Assembly: GCF_019100495.1 (NCBI RefSeq)
Contig: NZ_JAHRVA010000001.1
Span: 688,597 to 752,596 of the forward strand
Direction of reading: 5' to 3'
DNA: 64,000 nucleotides
From: Falsochrobactrum tianjinense
Lineage (GTDB): Bacteria > Pseudomonadota > Alphaproteobacteria > Rhizobiales > Rhizobiaceae
Shown in pieces: positions 18,169 through 27,216 of the stretch (its first letter is position 1; every line of letters begins with the position of its first letter). Both the position numbers and the translations under genes were made by a program. The notes under the pieces are model-generated. The model saw only the letters and a list, made by a program, of their open reading frames with translations, was not told the origin of the DNA and ran no database searches.

Positions 18169-19284
18169 ATGAGCTATAATCAGAAACAGGTTGTCGATGC
18201 GCTGCGTGCTTTCGAGCGTGGCGAAATCGTCGTGGTCATGGATGATGACGGGCGCGAAAACGAGGGCGACCTGATCGTCGCAGCCGTCCATTGTACGCCG
18301 GAAAAGATGGCCTTCATCGTACGCCATACTTCGGGCATCGTCTGCACGCCCATGACGCGCGAGGAAGCAAAGCGCCTCAACCTCGCCCCGATGGTCGCCG
18401 AAAACGAATCCGCGCATACGACAGCCTTTACAGTCACCGTCGATTATCGCCACGGCACCACCACCGGCATCTCGGCGGAAGACCGCACGCTGACGGTGCG
18501 CAATCTTGCCAATCCGAACGCAGGTGCTGCGGATTTCGTCCGCCCCGGTCATATTTTCCCGCTGGTGGCGCGCGAGGGCGGCGTGCTGATGCGTTCCGGC
18601 CATACGGAAGCCGCAGTCGACCTTTGCAAGCTTGCCAACCTGCCGCCCATCGGCGTGATCTGTGAACTGGTCAATGATAACGGCTCGGTCATGCGCGGTC
18701 CGGACGTAAAGGCCTTTGCAGAAACGCACAAGCTGCACCGTGTCACGGTTGCCGATCTCATTGCCTATCGTCAGCGCAAGGAAACGCTGGTCAGACGCGT
18801 CGGCGATGCGCCGGTCAAGACCTGCGCCGGTCCGGCCCATGCCTATACCTATGAGTTGCCATGGGAGCCGATGCAGCACGTGGCGGTTGTCTTCGGCGAT
18901 ATTCGCGACGGCGAGAACGTGCCGGTGCGCCTGCATCGTGAAGATGTGCTCAACGATGTGTTCGGAAAAGGCGGCAGCAATCTCGATGCCATCATGGAGC
19001 GCATGGGCAAGGAAGGTCGCGGTGTTCTGGTCTATTTGCGTGAAGGCTCGGTCGGCGTGCGCGCCGATCACCACGACACGCGCAGCCGCGATGCGATCCA
19101 GCCCGATCATGAGGCTCATGCGGAAGCTGTCGCGCGCGAGGAAGAGTGGCGCCAGATCGGACTTGGCGCCCAGATCCTGAAGGATCTGGGCATTTCGTCC
19201 ATCGTGCTGCTTGCCTCGCGTGAGCGCCATTATGTCGGGCTTGAGGGCTTCGGTATCGGCATTGCCCGCACCGAGATTATCTGA
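18169..19284 (+). CDS. ribB: 3,4-dihydroxy-2-butanone 4-phosphate synthase fused to a degenerate GTP cyclohydrolase II-like domain (RibBX type)
   Basis: The first 200 residues are a complete RibB domain, which converts ribulose 5-phosphate to the four-carbon precursor of riboflavin. The acidic metal motif MDDDGRENEGDLI and the HTEAAVDL motif are intact. The last 160 residues align in position with GTP cyclohydrolase II, but the zinc-binding pattern with three cysteines (SECLTGD..RCDCG in RibA) is replaced by HREDVLNDVFGKGGSNLDA, so that activity should be absent. This matches the RibBX architecture described in proteobacteria. A separate ribA must exist elsewhere. It is likely in an operon with aroC. 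Confidence 0.94.
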   Translation: MSYNQKQVVDALRAFERGEIVVVMDDDGRENEGDLIVAAVHCTPEKMAFIVRHTSGIVCTPMTREEAKRLNLAPMVAENESAHTTAFTVTVDYRHGTTTGISAEDRTLTVRNLANPNAGAADFVRPGHIFPLVAREGGVLMRSGHTEAAVDLCKLANLPPIGVICELVNDNGSVMRGPDVKAFAETHKLHRVTVADLIAYRQRKETLVRRVGDAPVKTCAGPAHAYTYELPWEPMQHVAVVFGDIRDGENVPVRLHREDVLNDVFGKGGSNLDAIMERMGKEGRGVLVYLREGSVGVRADHHDTRSRDAIQPDHEAHAEAVAREEEWRQIGLGAQILKDLGISSIVLLASRERHYVGLEGFGIGIARTEII

Positions 19285-19316
19285 CGGTTCTGGCGCGAAG
19301 GTGCTATAGAGACGGC

Positions 19317-20267
19317 ATGACGACACGGCTTTACTGGCATCCGATCTACCTCGAACATCTCGTGCCGCCGGGGCATCCCGAGCGGCCCGATCGCATCCGC
19401 GCACTGATGAGCGAGCTGGAAGGGCCGGATTTCTACCGGCTCGACCGCGTGGAAGCACCCCGCGCTGATGAATCCGCCATCCTGCTCGCCCATCCGGAAG
19501 AGCATCTGCAAGCAGTGCGTGCCCGTTTGCCGGACCCTGTGGACGATGAGGAGGCGCCCCAGCCCATCGTCAAGTTTGACGGCGATACTTATCTAAGCCC
19601 GAAAAGCTGGGATGCGGCGCTGACCGCCATCGGCGCTGCGACCGCCGCAGTGGACGATGTGTTTTCAGGTGATGCCCACAATGTGTTCATCGCCGCCCGC
19701 CCACCCGGCCATCATGCAGAACGCAACGTGGCGATGGGCTTTTGCCTGTTTAACACTATCGCCATTGCCGCGCGTCACGCACAGCAAAAACACGGTGTCG
19801 AGCGTGTGGCGATCGTGGACTGGGACGTGCATCATGGAAACGGCACGCAGGATATTTTTGAGCGCGATGAGAGCGTTCTTTTCTGCTCGACGCACCAGTT
19901 TCCGCTTTATCCGGGCACGGGAGCAAGGGATGAAACCGGCGTCGGCAACATCGTCAACGCGCCGCTTTCCCCCAATACCGGAAGCCGTGAGTTCCGCGAG
20001 GCGTTTATTAGTCGTGTATTGCCCGCTTTGGACAACTTCCGGCCAGATTTGATCCTTATTTCGGCTGGCTTCGACGCTCACCACCGCGACCCGCTCGCCG
20101 AGCTTAATCTCGACGAGGCGGATTTCGATTGGGCGACGGGCAAGCTTATGGAACGGGCGGAACGGTTCTGCGATCACCGTTTGGTGAGTGTGCTTGAGGG
20201 TGGATATGATCTTGAGGGCTTGTCGCAGTCCGCGTCTGCGCATATTACGCGGCTGTTGAAAGGATAA
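19317..20267 (+). CDS. Histone deacetylase-family protein
   Basis: The 316-residue member of the arginase/deacetylase superfamily resembles acetoin-utilisation and acetylpolyamine amidohydrolases. The zinc and active-site motifs are intact: RPPGHHAERNVAMGFCLFN (His-His dyad), DWDVHHGNGTQ (Asp-x-His zinc ligands) and SAGFDAHHRDP. The substrate in bacteria is generally not a histone; acetylated polyamines or small acetylated metabolites are likelier. xseB begins 3 bases after its stop, an arrangement I recall as common in Rhizobiales. Confidence 0.93.
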   Translation: MTTRLYWHPIYLEHLVPPGHPERPDRIRALMSELEGPDFYRLDRVEAPRADESAILLAHPEEHLQAVRARLPDPVDDEEAPQPIVKFDGDTYLSPKSWDAALTAIGAATAAVDDVFSGDAHNVFIAARPPGHHAERNVAMGFCLFNTIAIAARHAQQKHGVERVAIVDWDVHHGNGTQDIFERDESVLFCSTHQFPLYPGTGARDETGVGNIVNAPLSPNTGSREFREAFISRVLPALDNFRPDLILISAGFDAHHRDPLAELNLDEADFDWATGKLMERAERFCDHRLVSVLEGGYDLEGLSQSASAHITRLLKG

Positions 20268-20270
20268 ATT

Positions 20271-20525
20271 ATGGTAAGTGAACCGTCCAACGCCGACATT
20301 GCAGTCATGAGCTTCGAGGAAGCGCTGAAGCAGCTTGAGAAGATCGTCGATGATCTGGAACGCGGCGACGTGGCTCTGGAAGAATCCATCCGTATCTATG
20401 AGCGCGGCGAAGCGCTGAAAAAGCATTGTGACGCTCTTTTGAAGTCGGCGGAAGACAAGGTCGAAAAAATCCGCATCGGTCGCGACGGCCAGCCGGCCGG
20501 TACCGAGCCGCTCGACGCGGAGTAA
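20271..20525 (+). CDS. xseB: Exodeoxyribonuclease VII small subunit
   Basis: XseB is an 84-residue alpha-helical hairpin protein that assembles with XseA to form exonuclease VII, a single-strand DNA nuclease. The segment [20 protein letters not shown] and then [19 protein letters not shown] are diagnostic. It follows the deacetylase gene by 3 bases, so the two are coupled. The stop is one base away from the end of the convergent DedA gene. In many Rhizobiales xseB leads directly into dxs; here about 2.7 kb separates them. Confidence 0.95.
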   Translation: MVSEPSNADIAVMSFEEALKQLEKIVDDLERGDVALEESIRIYERGEALKKHCDALLKSAEDKVEKIRIGRDGQPAGTEPLDAE

Positions 20526-20526
20526 T

Positions 20527-21048
20527 TCATAACAGCAATGATTTGAGGTGGGCAGCATAAGGCGCAAGCACGCCGCTCAGCATATAGGGGCCAAGGCCCC
20601 AGACGAGTGTCCATCCGGCAGCGCCTACAAGATTTGCGCCAAGAAAATGGAGCGGGTTCATTTTCATCGAACCCGCGATGATGCCGTTGAGTTGGCGCAG
20701 AAGCACGACAAAGCGCGCTGTGGCGACGACATAAATGCCCTTTCTGTCGAAAAGTTTTTCGAAATGGTCCAGCCGTGCCGGCGTCAGCTTGACCAGATGA
20801 CCATAGCGCAGGATCAGCCTGCGCCCGCCGTAGCGCCCGATCAGATAGCCGGTGCAGTCGCCAAGTACCGCGCCGATGAACACCGCCAGCAGAACCGCTT
20901 CGATATGCAATGTGCCATGCAGCGCCAGAAACGAGCTTGCGATAAGCGCGCTTTCGCCAGGAAGCGGCGCGCCGAAGGATTCGAAATAGACTATGACGAA
21001 AAGCGCCATCGCGCCATAGGCTGCAATATAAGGTGCGATAAACCCCAT
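20527..21048 (-). CDS. DedA family membrane protein
   Basis: The 173-residue inner-membrane protein belongs to the DedA/SNARE-associated superfamily, whose characterised members flip polyprenyl phosphate or phospholipid head groups. It has four or five hydrophobic segments. The conserved acidic/glycine motif VYFESFGAPLPGESAL lies near residues 20-35 and GRYGGRRLILRYGHLVKLTP is followed by ATARFVVLLRQLNGIIAG. The start at 21048 (MGFIAPYIAAYG) is chosen because upstream codons fall into the terminator of the preceding gene. It is transcribed away from glsB-like 21123-21383 but separated from it by that terminator. Confidence 0.9.
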   Translation of the reverse strand: MGFIAPYIAAYGAMALFVIVYFESFGAPLPGESALIASSFLALHGTLHIEAVLLAVFIGAVLGDCTGYLIGRYGGRRLILRYGHLVKLTPARLDHFEKLFDRKGIYVVATARFVVLLRQLNGIIAGSMKMNPLHFLGANLVGAAGWTLVWGLGPYMLSGVLAPYAAHLKSLLL

Positions 21049-21077
21049 TGAAATAACGCCGCTTTCTGCCGGCCACG

Positions 21078-21105
21078 AAAAAGCTCCGGCGCGAACCGGA
21101 GCTTT
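21078..21105 (-). terminator. Terminator after the GlsB-like gene
   Basis: Arms aaagctccgg (21080-21089) and ccggagcttt (21096-21105) form a 10-bp stem with a 6-base loop. Read on the minus strand the stem ends in a run of T. It lies just downstream of the gene ending at 21123 and upstream of the DedA start at 21048, insulating the two. Confidence 0.85.
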
Positions 21106-21122
21106 ATCCTGTATATATTTTA

Positions 21123-21383
21123 TCAGCCAATGGAACGTTTTCCGGTAATGGCGTGGTAAAGCCACAACACGACAATCGAACCGATTATGGCGACGATCAG
21201 GCTATAGATATTCAGCCCAGTCACACCGCTTGCACCGAAGAAAGTGAAAATGACGCCACCGATAATGGCGCCCACAATGCCGAGTGCAATATCGATGAAC
21301 ATGCCCTGGCCGCTTTTATTGACGATCTTGCTGCCGATGAAGCCAGCAATAAGGCCAAGGATAATCCAGCTTATAACAGACAT
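21123..21383 (-). CDS. GlsB/YeaQ/YmgE-family small membrane protein
   Basis: This is an 86-residue protein with three hydrophobic glycine-rich helices: LGLIAGFIGSKIVNKSG, DIALGIVGAIIGGVIFTFFG and SLIVAIIGSIVVLWLY. The pattern is diagnostic of the transglycosylase-associated GlsB/YeaQ family, usually induced by general stress; no enzyme activity is proven. The minus-strand ATG at 21383 is preceded by AGGAG 8 bases away. It is a single-gene unit with its own terminator at 21078-21105. Function remains inferred from family only. Confidence 0.93.
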   Translation of the reverse strand: MSVISWIILGLIAGFIGSKIVNKSGQGMFIDIALGIVGAIIGGVIFTFFGASGVTGLNIYSLIVAIIGSIVVLWLYHAITGKRSIG

Positions 21384-21547
21384 CTAATATCTCCTATCGC
21401 GCAAATAAAATTTTGCATCAGGCGATTAGAAAATTTTCACAATAGTTTCGATTTGGCAAGGTATAATGCTTGTCAAAACCGGAAATCTATTTAACTTTGA
21501 CTTATTGCATGAGGAAAGACCCAGCGAACAACAGGGAGTATCGCGCT

Positions 21548-22096
21548 ATGGGAAGCTTTGACGATAACTCGGGTAACTCGCCGATCCCCGGCGGCAGCCT
21601 TGCCAAGCCGATCATGATTGCGCTCGGCGCATTGCTGGTCGGAAAAATGTTGAAGGGCCACAGCGATGAGCCTGCCGAGACGCAGACGCAGCCCGTGCCC
21701 GATCAGTCGGCTGGAGGTGGTCTTCTGGGAAGTGTTCTTGGCGGTCTCGGTGGCCTTCTCGGCGGAGCCGCAGCGGGCAATGCATCAGCCGCGCCGGCGC
21801 CCGGTCCGCTCAGCGGCGGCCTTGGTGGTCTTCTGGAACAACTGACGCAGGCCGGCCACGGCGACAAGGTCGATTCCTGGGTCGGACAGGGTAACAATAC
21901 GCCCATCGAGCCGGGCCAGCTTGGCGACGCCATCGGCCAGAAGTCGCTCAGCGAAATCGCCCAGCATGCCGGTATCGACCAGCAGGAGTTGCTCAACCAG
22001 CTTTCGCAGGTTTTGCCCGGACTGGTGGACAAGCTCACGGCAAGCGGCAAGGTGCCCGATGCCAGTGAATTGTCCAAGCTGTTGCAGAACCGCTGA
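21548..22096 (+). CDS. YidB-like (DUF937) protein
   Basis: The 182-residue protein has a short hydrophobic patch near the N terminus (PIMIALGALLVGKML), a Gly/Ala-rich linker with repeated GGL units (LGGLGGLLGGAAAGN) and a folded C-terminal half (WVGQGNNTPIEPGQLGDAIG) matching the YidB/DUF937 family. Its role is unknown. The ATG at 21548 with a GGGAG ribosome binding site is preferred over open frame further upstream. A good -10 box tataat lies at 21462-21467, though no clear -35 box is seen. A terminator follows at 22125-22149. Confidence 0.85.
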   Translation: MGSFDDNSGNSPIPGGSLAKPIMIALGALLVGKMLKGHSDEPAETQTQPVPDQSAGGGLLGSVLGGLGGLLGGAAAGNASAAPAPGPLSGGLGGLLEQLTQAGHGDKVDSWVGQGNNTPIEPGQLGDAIGQKSLSEIAQHAGIDQQELLNQLSQVLPGLVDKLTASGKVPDASELSKLLQNR

Positions 22097-22124
22097 CCGG
22101 GCATCATATTAGCGCATAAGGGTT

Positions 22125-22152
22125 GCACCGGCGGGTTGCCCGCCGGTGCGCT
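22125..22152 (+). terminator. Terminator after the YidB-like gene
   Basis: Perfect 11-bp arms gcaccggcggg (22125-22135) and cccgccggtgc (22139-22149) flank a 3-base loop. The following bases are only weakly T-rich, but the stem is very stable and sits 28 bases after the stop. Confidence 0.75.
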
Positions 22153-22191
22153 TTCATTTGAAGGCGGTGTGTCCCCAAGGCGGAGTATCCG

Positions 22192-23112
22192 ATGAGTTTC
22201 TTTCCATGCCCCGATCCCATTCTTGGTGACAAGACGACCGTGGATGCCATTGAAACTTTGGTCATTCCGCGCACCAGCGATATTGGCGGGCTGGAAGTGC
22301 GCCGCGCCCTGCCGACCGTGCGCCGCCGTCTGGTTGGGCCGTTCATCTTCTTCGACCGCATGGGACCGGCGATACTGCGCGACGGTGAGGCGTTGGATGT
22401 ACGCCCGCATCCGCATATCGGTCTTTCGACCGTGACCTATCTCTTTGATGGGCACATCCGTCATCGCGACAGCCTCGGCACGGAAATGGTCATCAGGCCC
22501 GGCGACGTGAACCTGATGACGGCTGGTCGCGGTATCGTGCATTCCGAGCGTTCGCCGGAAGAGGAGCGCAATGGTCCGTTATCGATCTCCGGCGTGCAGA
22601 CCTGGCTGGCGCTTCCCGAACCGCTTGAGGAAATCAATCCGGAATTCTTTCACACCAATGCGCCTGATCTGCCCCTGATGGAGGACCGCGATTTTTCCGG
22701 TCGCCTGATCATCGGTTCGATGTACGGCGTGTCGTCGCCGGTCGTCCAGCACGCCGAAACGCTCTACGCGGATATTCGCATCAATCCGAACGGACGTTTT
22801 CACATTCCGCCCACCACGGAAGAACGTGCGATCTATACGCTGAGTGGCAATGTCGGCATTGCTGGCGAGGTGTTTCCGCCGGACCGCCTTCTGGCTTTCC
22901 GCCCCGGTGACGATATTGTAGTGCAGGCTGGCCCTGAAGGCGCGCATATCATGCTTTTTGGCGGCGCAGCACTTGGCTCGAAACGCTATATCTGGTGGAA
23001 CTTTGTCTCATCATCCCGGGAGCGTATAGAACAGGCCAAGGAAGAATGGCGCACGGGCCGCTTCGATATTGTGCCCGGCGACGAGAACGATTTCATACCT
23101 TTGCCGGAATAG
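22192..23112 (+). CDS. Pirin family protein
   Basis: The 306-residue bicupin resembles pirin/YhhW. The N-terminal cupin shows the metal-ligand run RPHPHIGLSTVTYLFDG and then HRDSLGTEMVIRPGDVNLMT with GRGIVHSER. These supply the His/His/His/Glu iron ligands of the family. The C-terminal cupin is less conserved. Bacterial pirins include quercetinase-like dioxygenases and regulators of metabolic enzymes, so a specific role cannot be assigned. The ATG at 22192 follows a terminator, which suggests its own promoter. Confidence 0.92.
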   Translation: MSFFPCPDPILGDKTTVDAIETLVIPRTSDIGGLEVRRALPTVRRRLVGPFIFFDRMGPAILRDGEALDVRPHPHIGLSTVTYLFDGHIRHRDSLGTEMVIRPGDVNLMTAGRGIVHSERSPEEERNGPLSISGVQTWLALPEPLEEINPEFFHTNAPDLPLMEDRDFSGRLIIGSMYGVSSPVVQHAETLYADIRINPNGRFHIPPTTEERAIYTLSGNVGIAGEVFPPDRLLAFRPGDDIVVQAGPEGAHIMLFGGAALGSKRYIWWNFVSSSRERIEQAKEEWRTGRFDIVPGDENDFIPLPE

Positions 23113-23196
23113 ACTTCTATTCCAGCGAAAGCACATTGGCTTCCGTGTGCCGTTTCCGCAAAATCGGTCCCCGCTTTTGCGAGGCATGCGTTAGGC

Positions 23197-23224
23197 TTGA
23201 TCTCGGCCCCCAGATTGTTATAGG
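23197..23224 (+). promoter_or_regulatory. Candidate promoter of the dxs operon
   Basis: ttgatc (23197-23202) and tatagg (23219-23224) are separated by 16 bases and lie about 55 bases before the dxs start. The match is fair, not strong. Confidence 0.35.
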
Positions 23225-23277
23225 GCCTTTCATACCGCATTTGGTTTCAGTCCCAATAAAACAGATAGGCTATTGCG

Positions 23278-25194
23278 ATGTCCCGCCCCTCAACTCCACT
23301 GCTCGACAAGGCGCCGACCCCGGATCGCCTGCGCGCATTGCCGGAATCGGACCTGCCGCAGCTGACTCAGGAATTGCGCGCCGAACTGGTGGATGCCGTA
23401 TCGACCACCGGCGGGCATCTGGGCGCGGGGCTTGGTGTGGTTGAACTGACGGTTGCGTTGCATCACGTCTTCGATACGCCGCATGACCGCATCATCTGGG
23501 ATGTCGGCCATCAGGCCTATCCGCACAAGATTCTGACCGGCCGCCGCGACCGCATCCGCACGCTTCGGCAGGAAGGGGGGCTTTCGGGCTTCACCAAGCG
23601 CGCGGAAAGCGAATATGACCCGTTTGGCGCGGCGCACTCTTCCACGTCCATTTCCGCCGGTCTCGGCATGGCGGTGGCCAGCGACCTTTCCGGCGAAAAA
23701 CGCAATGTGATCGCCGTCATCGGCGATGGTTCCATGTCGGCGGGCATGGCCTATGAGGCGATGAACAATGCCGGAGCGCTGGATGCGCGGCTGATCGTGA
23801 TCCTCAACGACAATGATATGTCCATAGCGCCGCCAACCGGCGCGATGAGCGCCTATCTGGCGCGCCTCGTTTCTGGCCGCACTTATCGCAGTGTGCGCGA
23901 AGCCGCCAAGCAGGTGGCGCAGAAACTGCCGAAATTCCTTCAGGACAAGGCTCGCAAGTCGGAAGAATATGCCCGCGCTTTCTTCACTGGCGGCACGCTG
24001 TTCGAAGAGCTGGGCTTTTATTATGTCGGCCCTATCGACGGGCACAATCTCGACCATCTTCTGCCAGTGCTCAAAAATGTTCGCGATACGCAGAAAGGCC
24101 CGGTGCTGATCCATGTCGTGACGCAGAAGGGCAAGGGCTATGCTCCCGCCGAAGCTGCTGCGGACAAATACCACGGCGTCAACAAGTTCGACGTCATCAC
24201 CGGCAAGCAGGCCAAACCGCCTGCGAATGCACCGAGTTACACCAAGATATTCGGCACCAGCCTGATCGAGGAAGCACGCCACGACGACAAGATCGTCGCC
24301 GTCACCGCCGCCATGCCCACAGGCACCGGGCTTGATCTTTTCGGTGAAGTGTTCCCGAAGCGTACGTTCGATGTGGGCATTGCCGAGCAGCACGCCGTCA
24401 CCTTTGCCGCCGGCCTTGCCAGCGAGGGGTTCAAGCCGTTCTGCGCCATCTACTCGACCTTTTTGCAGCGCGGTTACGATCAGGTCGTGCATGATGTGTC
24501 GATCCAGAATCTGCCCGTGCGCTTCCCCATCGACCGCGCCGGTCTGGTGGGCGCCGATGGCCCGACCCATGCTGGTTCGTTTGATACGGGCTTTCTCGCA
24601 GCCCTGCCGGGCTTTGTGGTTATGGCCGCTTCCGACGAGGCGGAGCTGCGCCATATGGTGCGCACTGCTGCCGAATATGACGAAGGCCCGATCTCGTTTC
24701 GCTATCCGCGCGGAGACGGGGTAGGCGTCGATCTGCCGGAGCGCGGATCGCTGCTTGAAATCGGCAAGGGCCGCATCGTGCGCGAAGGCACAAAGGTTGC
24801 GCTGCTGTCGTTTGGCACCCGATTGCAGGAATGTCTTGCCGCAGCGGAAGAATTGGGCGCTGCCGGTCTTTCCACCACGGTTGCGGACGCCCGCTTCGCC
24901 AAGCCGCTCGATCACGATCTGATCCGCCGTCTGGCGCGCGAGCATGAAGTGCTCGTCACCATCGAGGAGGGCGCAGTCGGCGGCTTCGCTTCGCATGTGC
25001 TGCAATTCCTCAGCTCTGACGGTCTTCTGGATCGCGGCCTGAAAGTGCGCGCGCTGACCTTGCCTGATACCTATCAGGATCACGGCAAGCCCGACGCCAT
25101 GTATGCCGGCGCCGGCCTGGATCGTGCCGGTATTGTGCATACGGTTTTTGCCGCTCTCGGACGCGAGGAAATCGCGGCGCCGTTCCGCGCCTGA
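23278..25194 (+). CDS. dxs: 1-deoxy-D-xylulose-5-phosphate synthase
   Basis: Dxs (638 residues) condenses pyruvate with glyceraldehyde 3-phosphate using thiamine diphosphate, the first step of the MEP isoprenoid pathway. The transketolase-like N domain has [19 protein letters not shown] and the ThDP/Mg2+ motif [18 protein letters not shown]. Later segments include [17 protein letters not shown] and a C-terminal transketolase_C domain. Another enzyme of the pathway, IspH, begins at 63747. The tlyA gene starts 4 bases after the dxs stop, so dxs, tlyA and the RlmD-like gene form an operon. Confidence 0.97.
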   Translation: MSRPSTPLLDKAPTPDRLRALPESDLPQLTQELRAELVDAVSTTGGHLGAGLGVVELTVALHHVFDTPHDRIIWDVGHQAYPHKILTGRRDRIRTLRQEGGLSGFTKRAESEYDPFGAAHSSTSISAGLGMAVASDLSGEKRNVIAVIGDGSMSAGMAYEAMNNAGALDARLIVILNDNDMSIAPPTGAMSAYLARLVSGRTYRSVREAAKQVAQKLPKFLQDKARKSEEYARAFFTGGTLFEELGFYYVGPIDGHNLDHLLPVLKNVRDTQKGPVLIHVVTQKGKGYAPAEAAADKYHGVNKFDVITGKQAKPPANAPSYTKIFGTSLIEEARHDDKIVAVTAAMPTGTGLDLFGEVFPKRTFDVGIAEQHAVTFAAGLASEGFKPFCAIYSTFLQRGYDQVVHDVSIQNLPVRFPIDRAGLVGADGPTHAGSFDTGFLAALPGFVVMAASDEAELRHMVRTAAEYDEGPISFRYPRGDGVGVDLPERGSLLEIGKGRIVREGTKVALLSFGTRLQECLAAAEELGAAGLSTTVADARFAKPLDHDLIRRLAREHEVLVTIEEGAVGGFASHVLQFLSSDGLLDRGLKVRALTLPDTYQDHGKPDAMYAGAGLDRAGIVHTVFAALGREEIAAPFRA

Positions 25195-25198
25195 TTTC

Positions 25199-25960
25199 AT
25201 GAACGGCCAGTCCGCCGATAAAAGCCCGCGCCTTGACCAGTTGCTGGTGGAGCGCGGCCTGTTTGCGACGCGCTCCCGCGCCCGCGATGCGATCCAGCGC
25301 GGCACGGTCAAGGTGGATGGCAAGGCTGTCACCAAGCCGGGGCAGACGGTGGCGCGTGATTGCGCGCTTGCCGTGGATGACCCGGCGAGCGCTTATGTAT
25401 CGCGGGCCGCGCTGAAGCTTATTGCAGCGCTCGATCATTTCAATCTTGACGTTGAGGGCCGCACGGCGCTCGATATTGGCGCGTCAACGGGCGGCTTCAC
25501 ACAGGTGCTGCTGGAGCGCGGCGCAAAGCATGTACTCGCCATCGACGTCGGTCACGACCAGTTGCATGAAAGCCTGCGCAGCGACAATCGCGTGACCAAC
25601 AGGGAAGGCGTCAATGCCCGCGCGCTGGAGTTTGTCCACCTTGATGGGCGTGATGTCGATTGCGTGGTGTCGGATGTCAGCTTCATCTCGCTGAAGCTCG
25701 CGCTGCCCCCGGCATTGGCCTTCGCGCAAAAAGGTGCTATCTGCGCGCTTCTCGTAAAGCCGCAATTCGAGGCCGGACGTGAGGCCATCGGCAAAGGCGG
25801 CATTCTGCGTGATCCCGCGCAGGGCGAACGCATTGCAGAAGAACTGAAATCATGGCTTGAGACGCAGCCTGGCTGGTGCGCTTTGGGTCTGTGTCCGTCG
25901 CCCATCGAAGGCGGTGACGGCAACCGCGAATATCTCCTGGCAGGAAAGAAGAACAAATGA
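25199..25960 (+). CDS. TlyA family rRNA 2'-O-methyltransferase/hemolysin-like protein
   Basis: The 253-residue protein begins with an S4 RNA-binding domain (residues about 8-70, RLDQLLVERGLFATRSRARD) and continues as a FtsJ-type methyltransferase with the SAM motif ALDIGASTGGFTQVLLERGA and a later KPQFEAGR. Characterised TlyA methylates 2'-OH groups of 16S and 23S rRNA; whether this one also lyses membranes is doubtful. The start at 25199, 4 bases after dxs, gives the normal length. Its stop overlaps the next start (ATGA at 25957-25960). Confidence 0.93.
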   Translation: MNGQSADKSPRLDQLLVERGLFATRSRARDAIQRGTVKVDGKAVTKPGQTVARDCALAVDDPASAYVSRAALKLIAALDHFNLDVEGRTALDIGASTGGFTQVLLERGAKHVLAIDVGHDQLHESLRSDNRVTNREGVNARALEFVHLDGRDVDCVVSDVSFISLKLALPPALAFAQKGAICALLVKPQFEAGREAIGKGGILRDPAQGERIAEELKSWLETQPGWCALGLCPSPIEGGDGNREYLLAGKKNK

Positions 25961-27198
25961 CGACGCCAAAGATGGTGCAAACAACAATCCGCTCGATAGG
26001 TGCGGGCGGCGATGGCGTCGCCAATCTCCCGGACGGCCAGATTTATGTGCCTTTCACGCTGCCCGGTGAACGGGCCAATGTGGCGCGCGAGAAAAACCGT
26101 GCGACGCTGATGGCGCTGCTGGAGTCCTCGCCCGAGCGGCAGGCCGCCGCTTGCGAGCATTTCGAAGCCTGCGGCGGCTGCGCCCTGCAACATTGGCAGG
26201 ACGAGCCCTATCGTCTGTGGAAGCGTGAACTGGTGGTCTCGGCGCTCAAGGGCAGGGGCCTCGATGTGGAGGTGGACCCGCTGCTGGCCTGCGCGCCGCG
26301 CTCGCGCCGCCGTGCCGTATTTGCCGTCCGCAAGACCGAGCGCGGCATGCTGCTCGGCTTCAACCGGCATTTGAGCCATGAAATCATCGATATCGTCGAA
26401 TGCCCCGTCACGGTGCCGGAGATCATCTCGCGGCTGGACGATCTGCGGGATGTGGGTGCCCTGCTCGCGCCCGGTTCCAAACCGTTCAAACTGGCCGCCA
26501 CGCTGACGGAATCCGGCCTCGACCTTGCAGCGAGTGATTGCGGCAAGCTCACCGACGAGCAGCGCCGCGCCCTGACGGCGCTGGTCATCAAGAAGGGTTT
26601 TGCACGCCTCTCACATGAGGGCGAAATCATCGTTGAGCCGAAAAAGCCGCTGATCCATTTCGGCAAGGTTCCGGTTCCAGTTCCGCCCGGCTGCTTCCTG
26701 CAGGCGACCGCCGACGCCGAAGAGGCGATGGTTGCGCTGGTGCTCGCTCACACGGGCAAAGCCAAGCGCGTGGCCGATCTTTTCTGCGGCGTCGGCACTT
26801 TCGCGCTGCGCATTGCGGAAAAGAGCGCTGTTCATGCGATTGAAAACGATGCACCGGCTCTTGCCGCGCTTGATCGCGGCATTCGGCATGTGCAGGGCCT
26901 GAAGCCGGTCTCGGTCGAACGGCGCGACCTGTTTCGCCGTCCGTTGCTGCCGCGCGAGCTGACACCTTACAACGCGGTCGTGTTCGACCCGCCGCGTGCC
27001 GGTGCTGAGGAGCAGGCATTGGAGCTCGCCAAATCCAAGGTCGAGAAGGTTGTCGCGATTTCGTGCAATCCGGTGACGCTTGCCCGCGACCTTTCCATTC
27101 TGGTGAAGGGCGGCTACCGCATCACGCGCGTCACGCCGATTGACCAGTTCCTCTGGTCTCCGCATGTCGAAGCGGTGGTGACGTTGGTAAAGAAGTAG
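25957..27198 (+). CDS. Class I SAM-dependent RNA uracil-5 methyltransferase, RlmD/RumA family
   Basis: The 413-residue enzyme methylates C5 of a uridine in RNA (rRNA or tRNA). The iron-sulfur cluster cysteines appear as CEHFEACGGC near residue 67, with a further cysteine in VECPVT. The SAM-binding motif is DLFCGVGTFALRIAE and the catalytic nucleophile lies in ISCNPVTLARDL. The N-terminal TRAM-like part is short. The exact target (U747, U1939 or another) cannot be deduced. It overlaps tlyA by 4 bases and ends the dxs operon, convergent with the LOG gene 18 bases away. Confidence 0.93.
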   Translation: MTTPKMVQTTIRSIGAGGDGVANLPDGQIYVPFTLPGERANVAREKNRATLMALLESSPERQAAACEHFEACGGCALQHWQDEPYRLWKRELVVSALKGRGLDVEVDPLLACAPRSRRRAVFAVRKTERGMLLGFNRHLSHEIIDIVECPVTVPEIISRLDDLRDVGALLAPGSKPFKLAATLTESGLDLAASDCGKLTDEQRRALTALVIKKGFARLSHEGEIIVEPKKPLIHFGKVPVPVPPGCFLQATADAEEAMVALVLAHTGKAKRVADLFCGVGTFALRIAEKSAVHAIENDAPALAALDRGIRHVQGLKPVSVERRDLFRRPLLPRELTPYNAVVFDPPRAGAEEQALELAKSKVEKVVAISCNPVTLARDLSILVKGGYRITRVTPIDQFLWSPHVEAVVTLVKK

Positions 27199-27216
27199 CC
27201 CTTTTACCTGCCAACC

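Noticed and set aside
16954-19458. Very long open frame on the minus strand opposite aroC and ribB
   Set aside because: It lies exactly antisense to two well-conserved genes and shows no recognisable domain. High G+C third positions often open long shadow frames.
23290-25335. Long minus-strand open frame opposite dxs
   Set aside because: It is antisense to an intact dxs with all family motifs; the translation is His/Arg-rich and unlike a folded protein.
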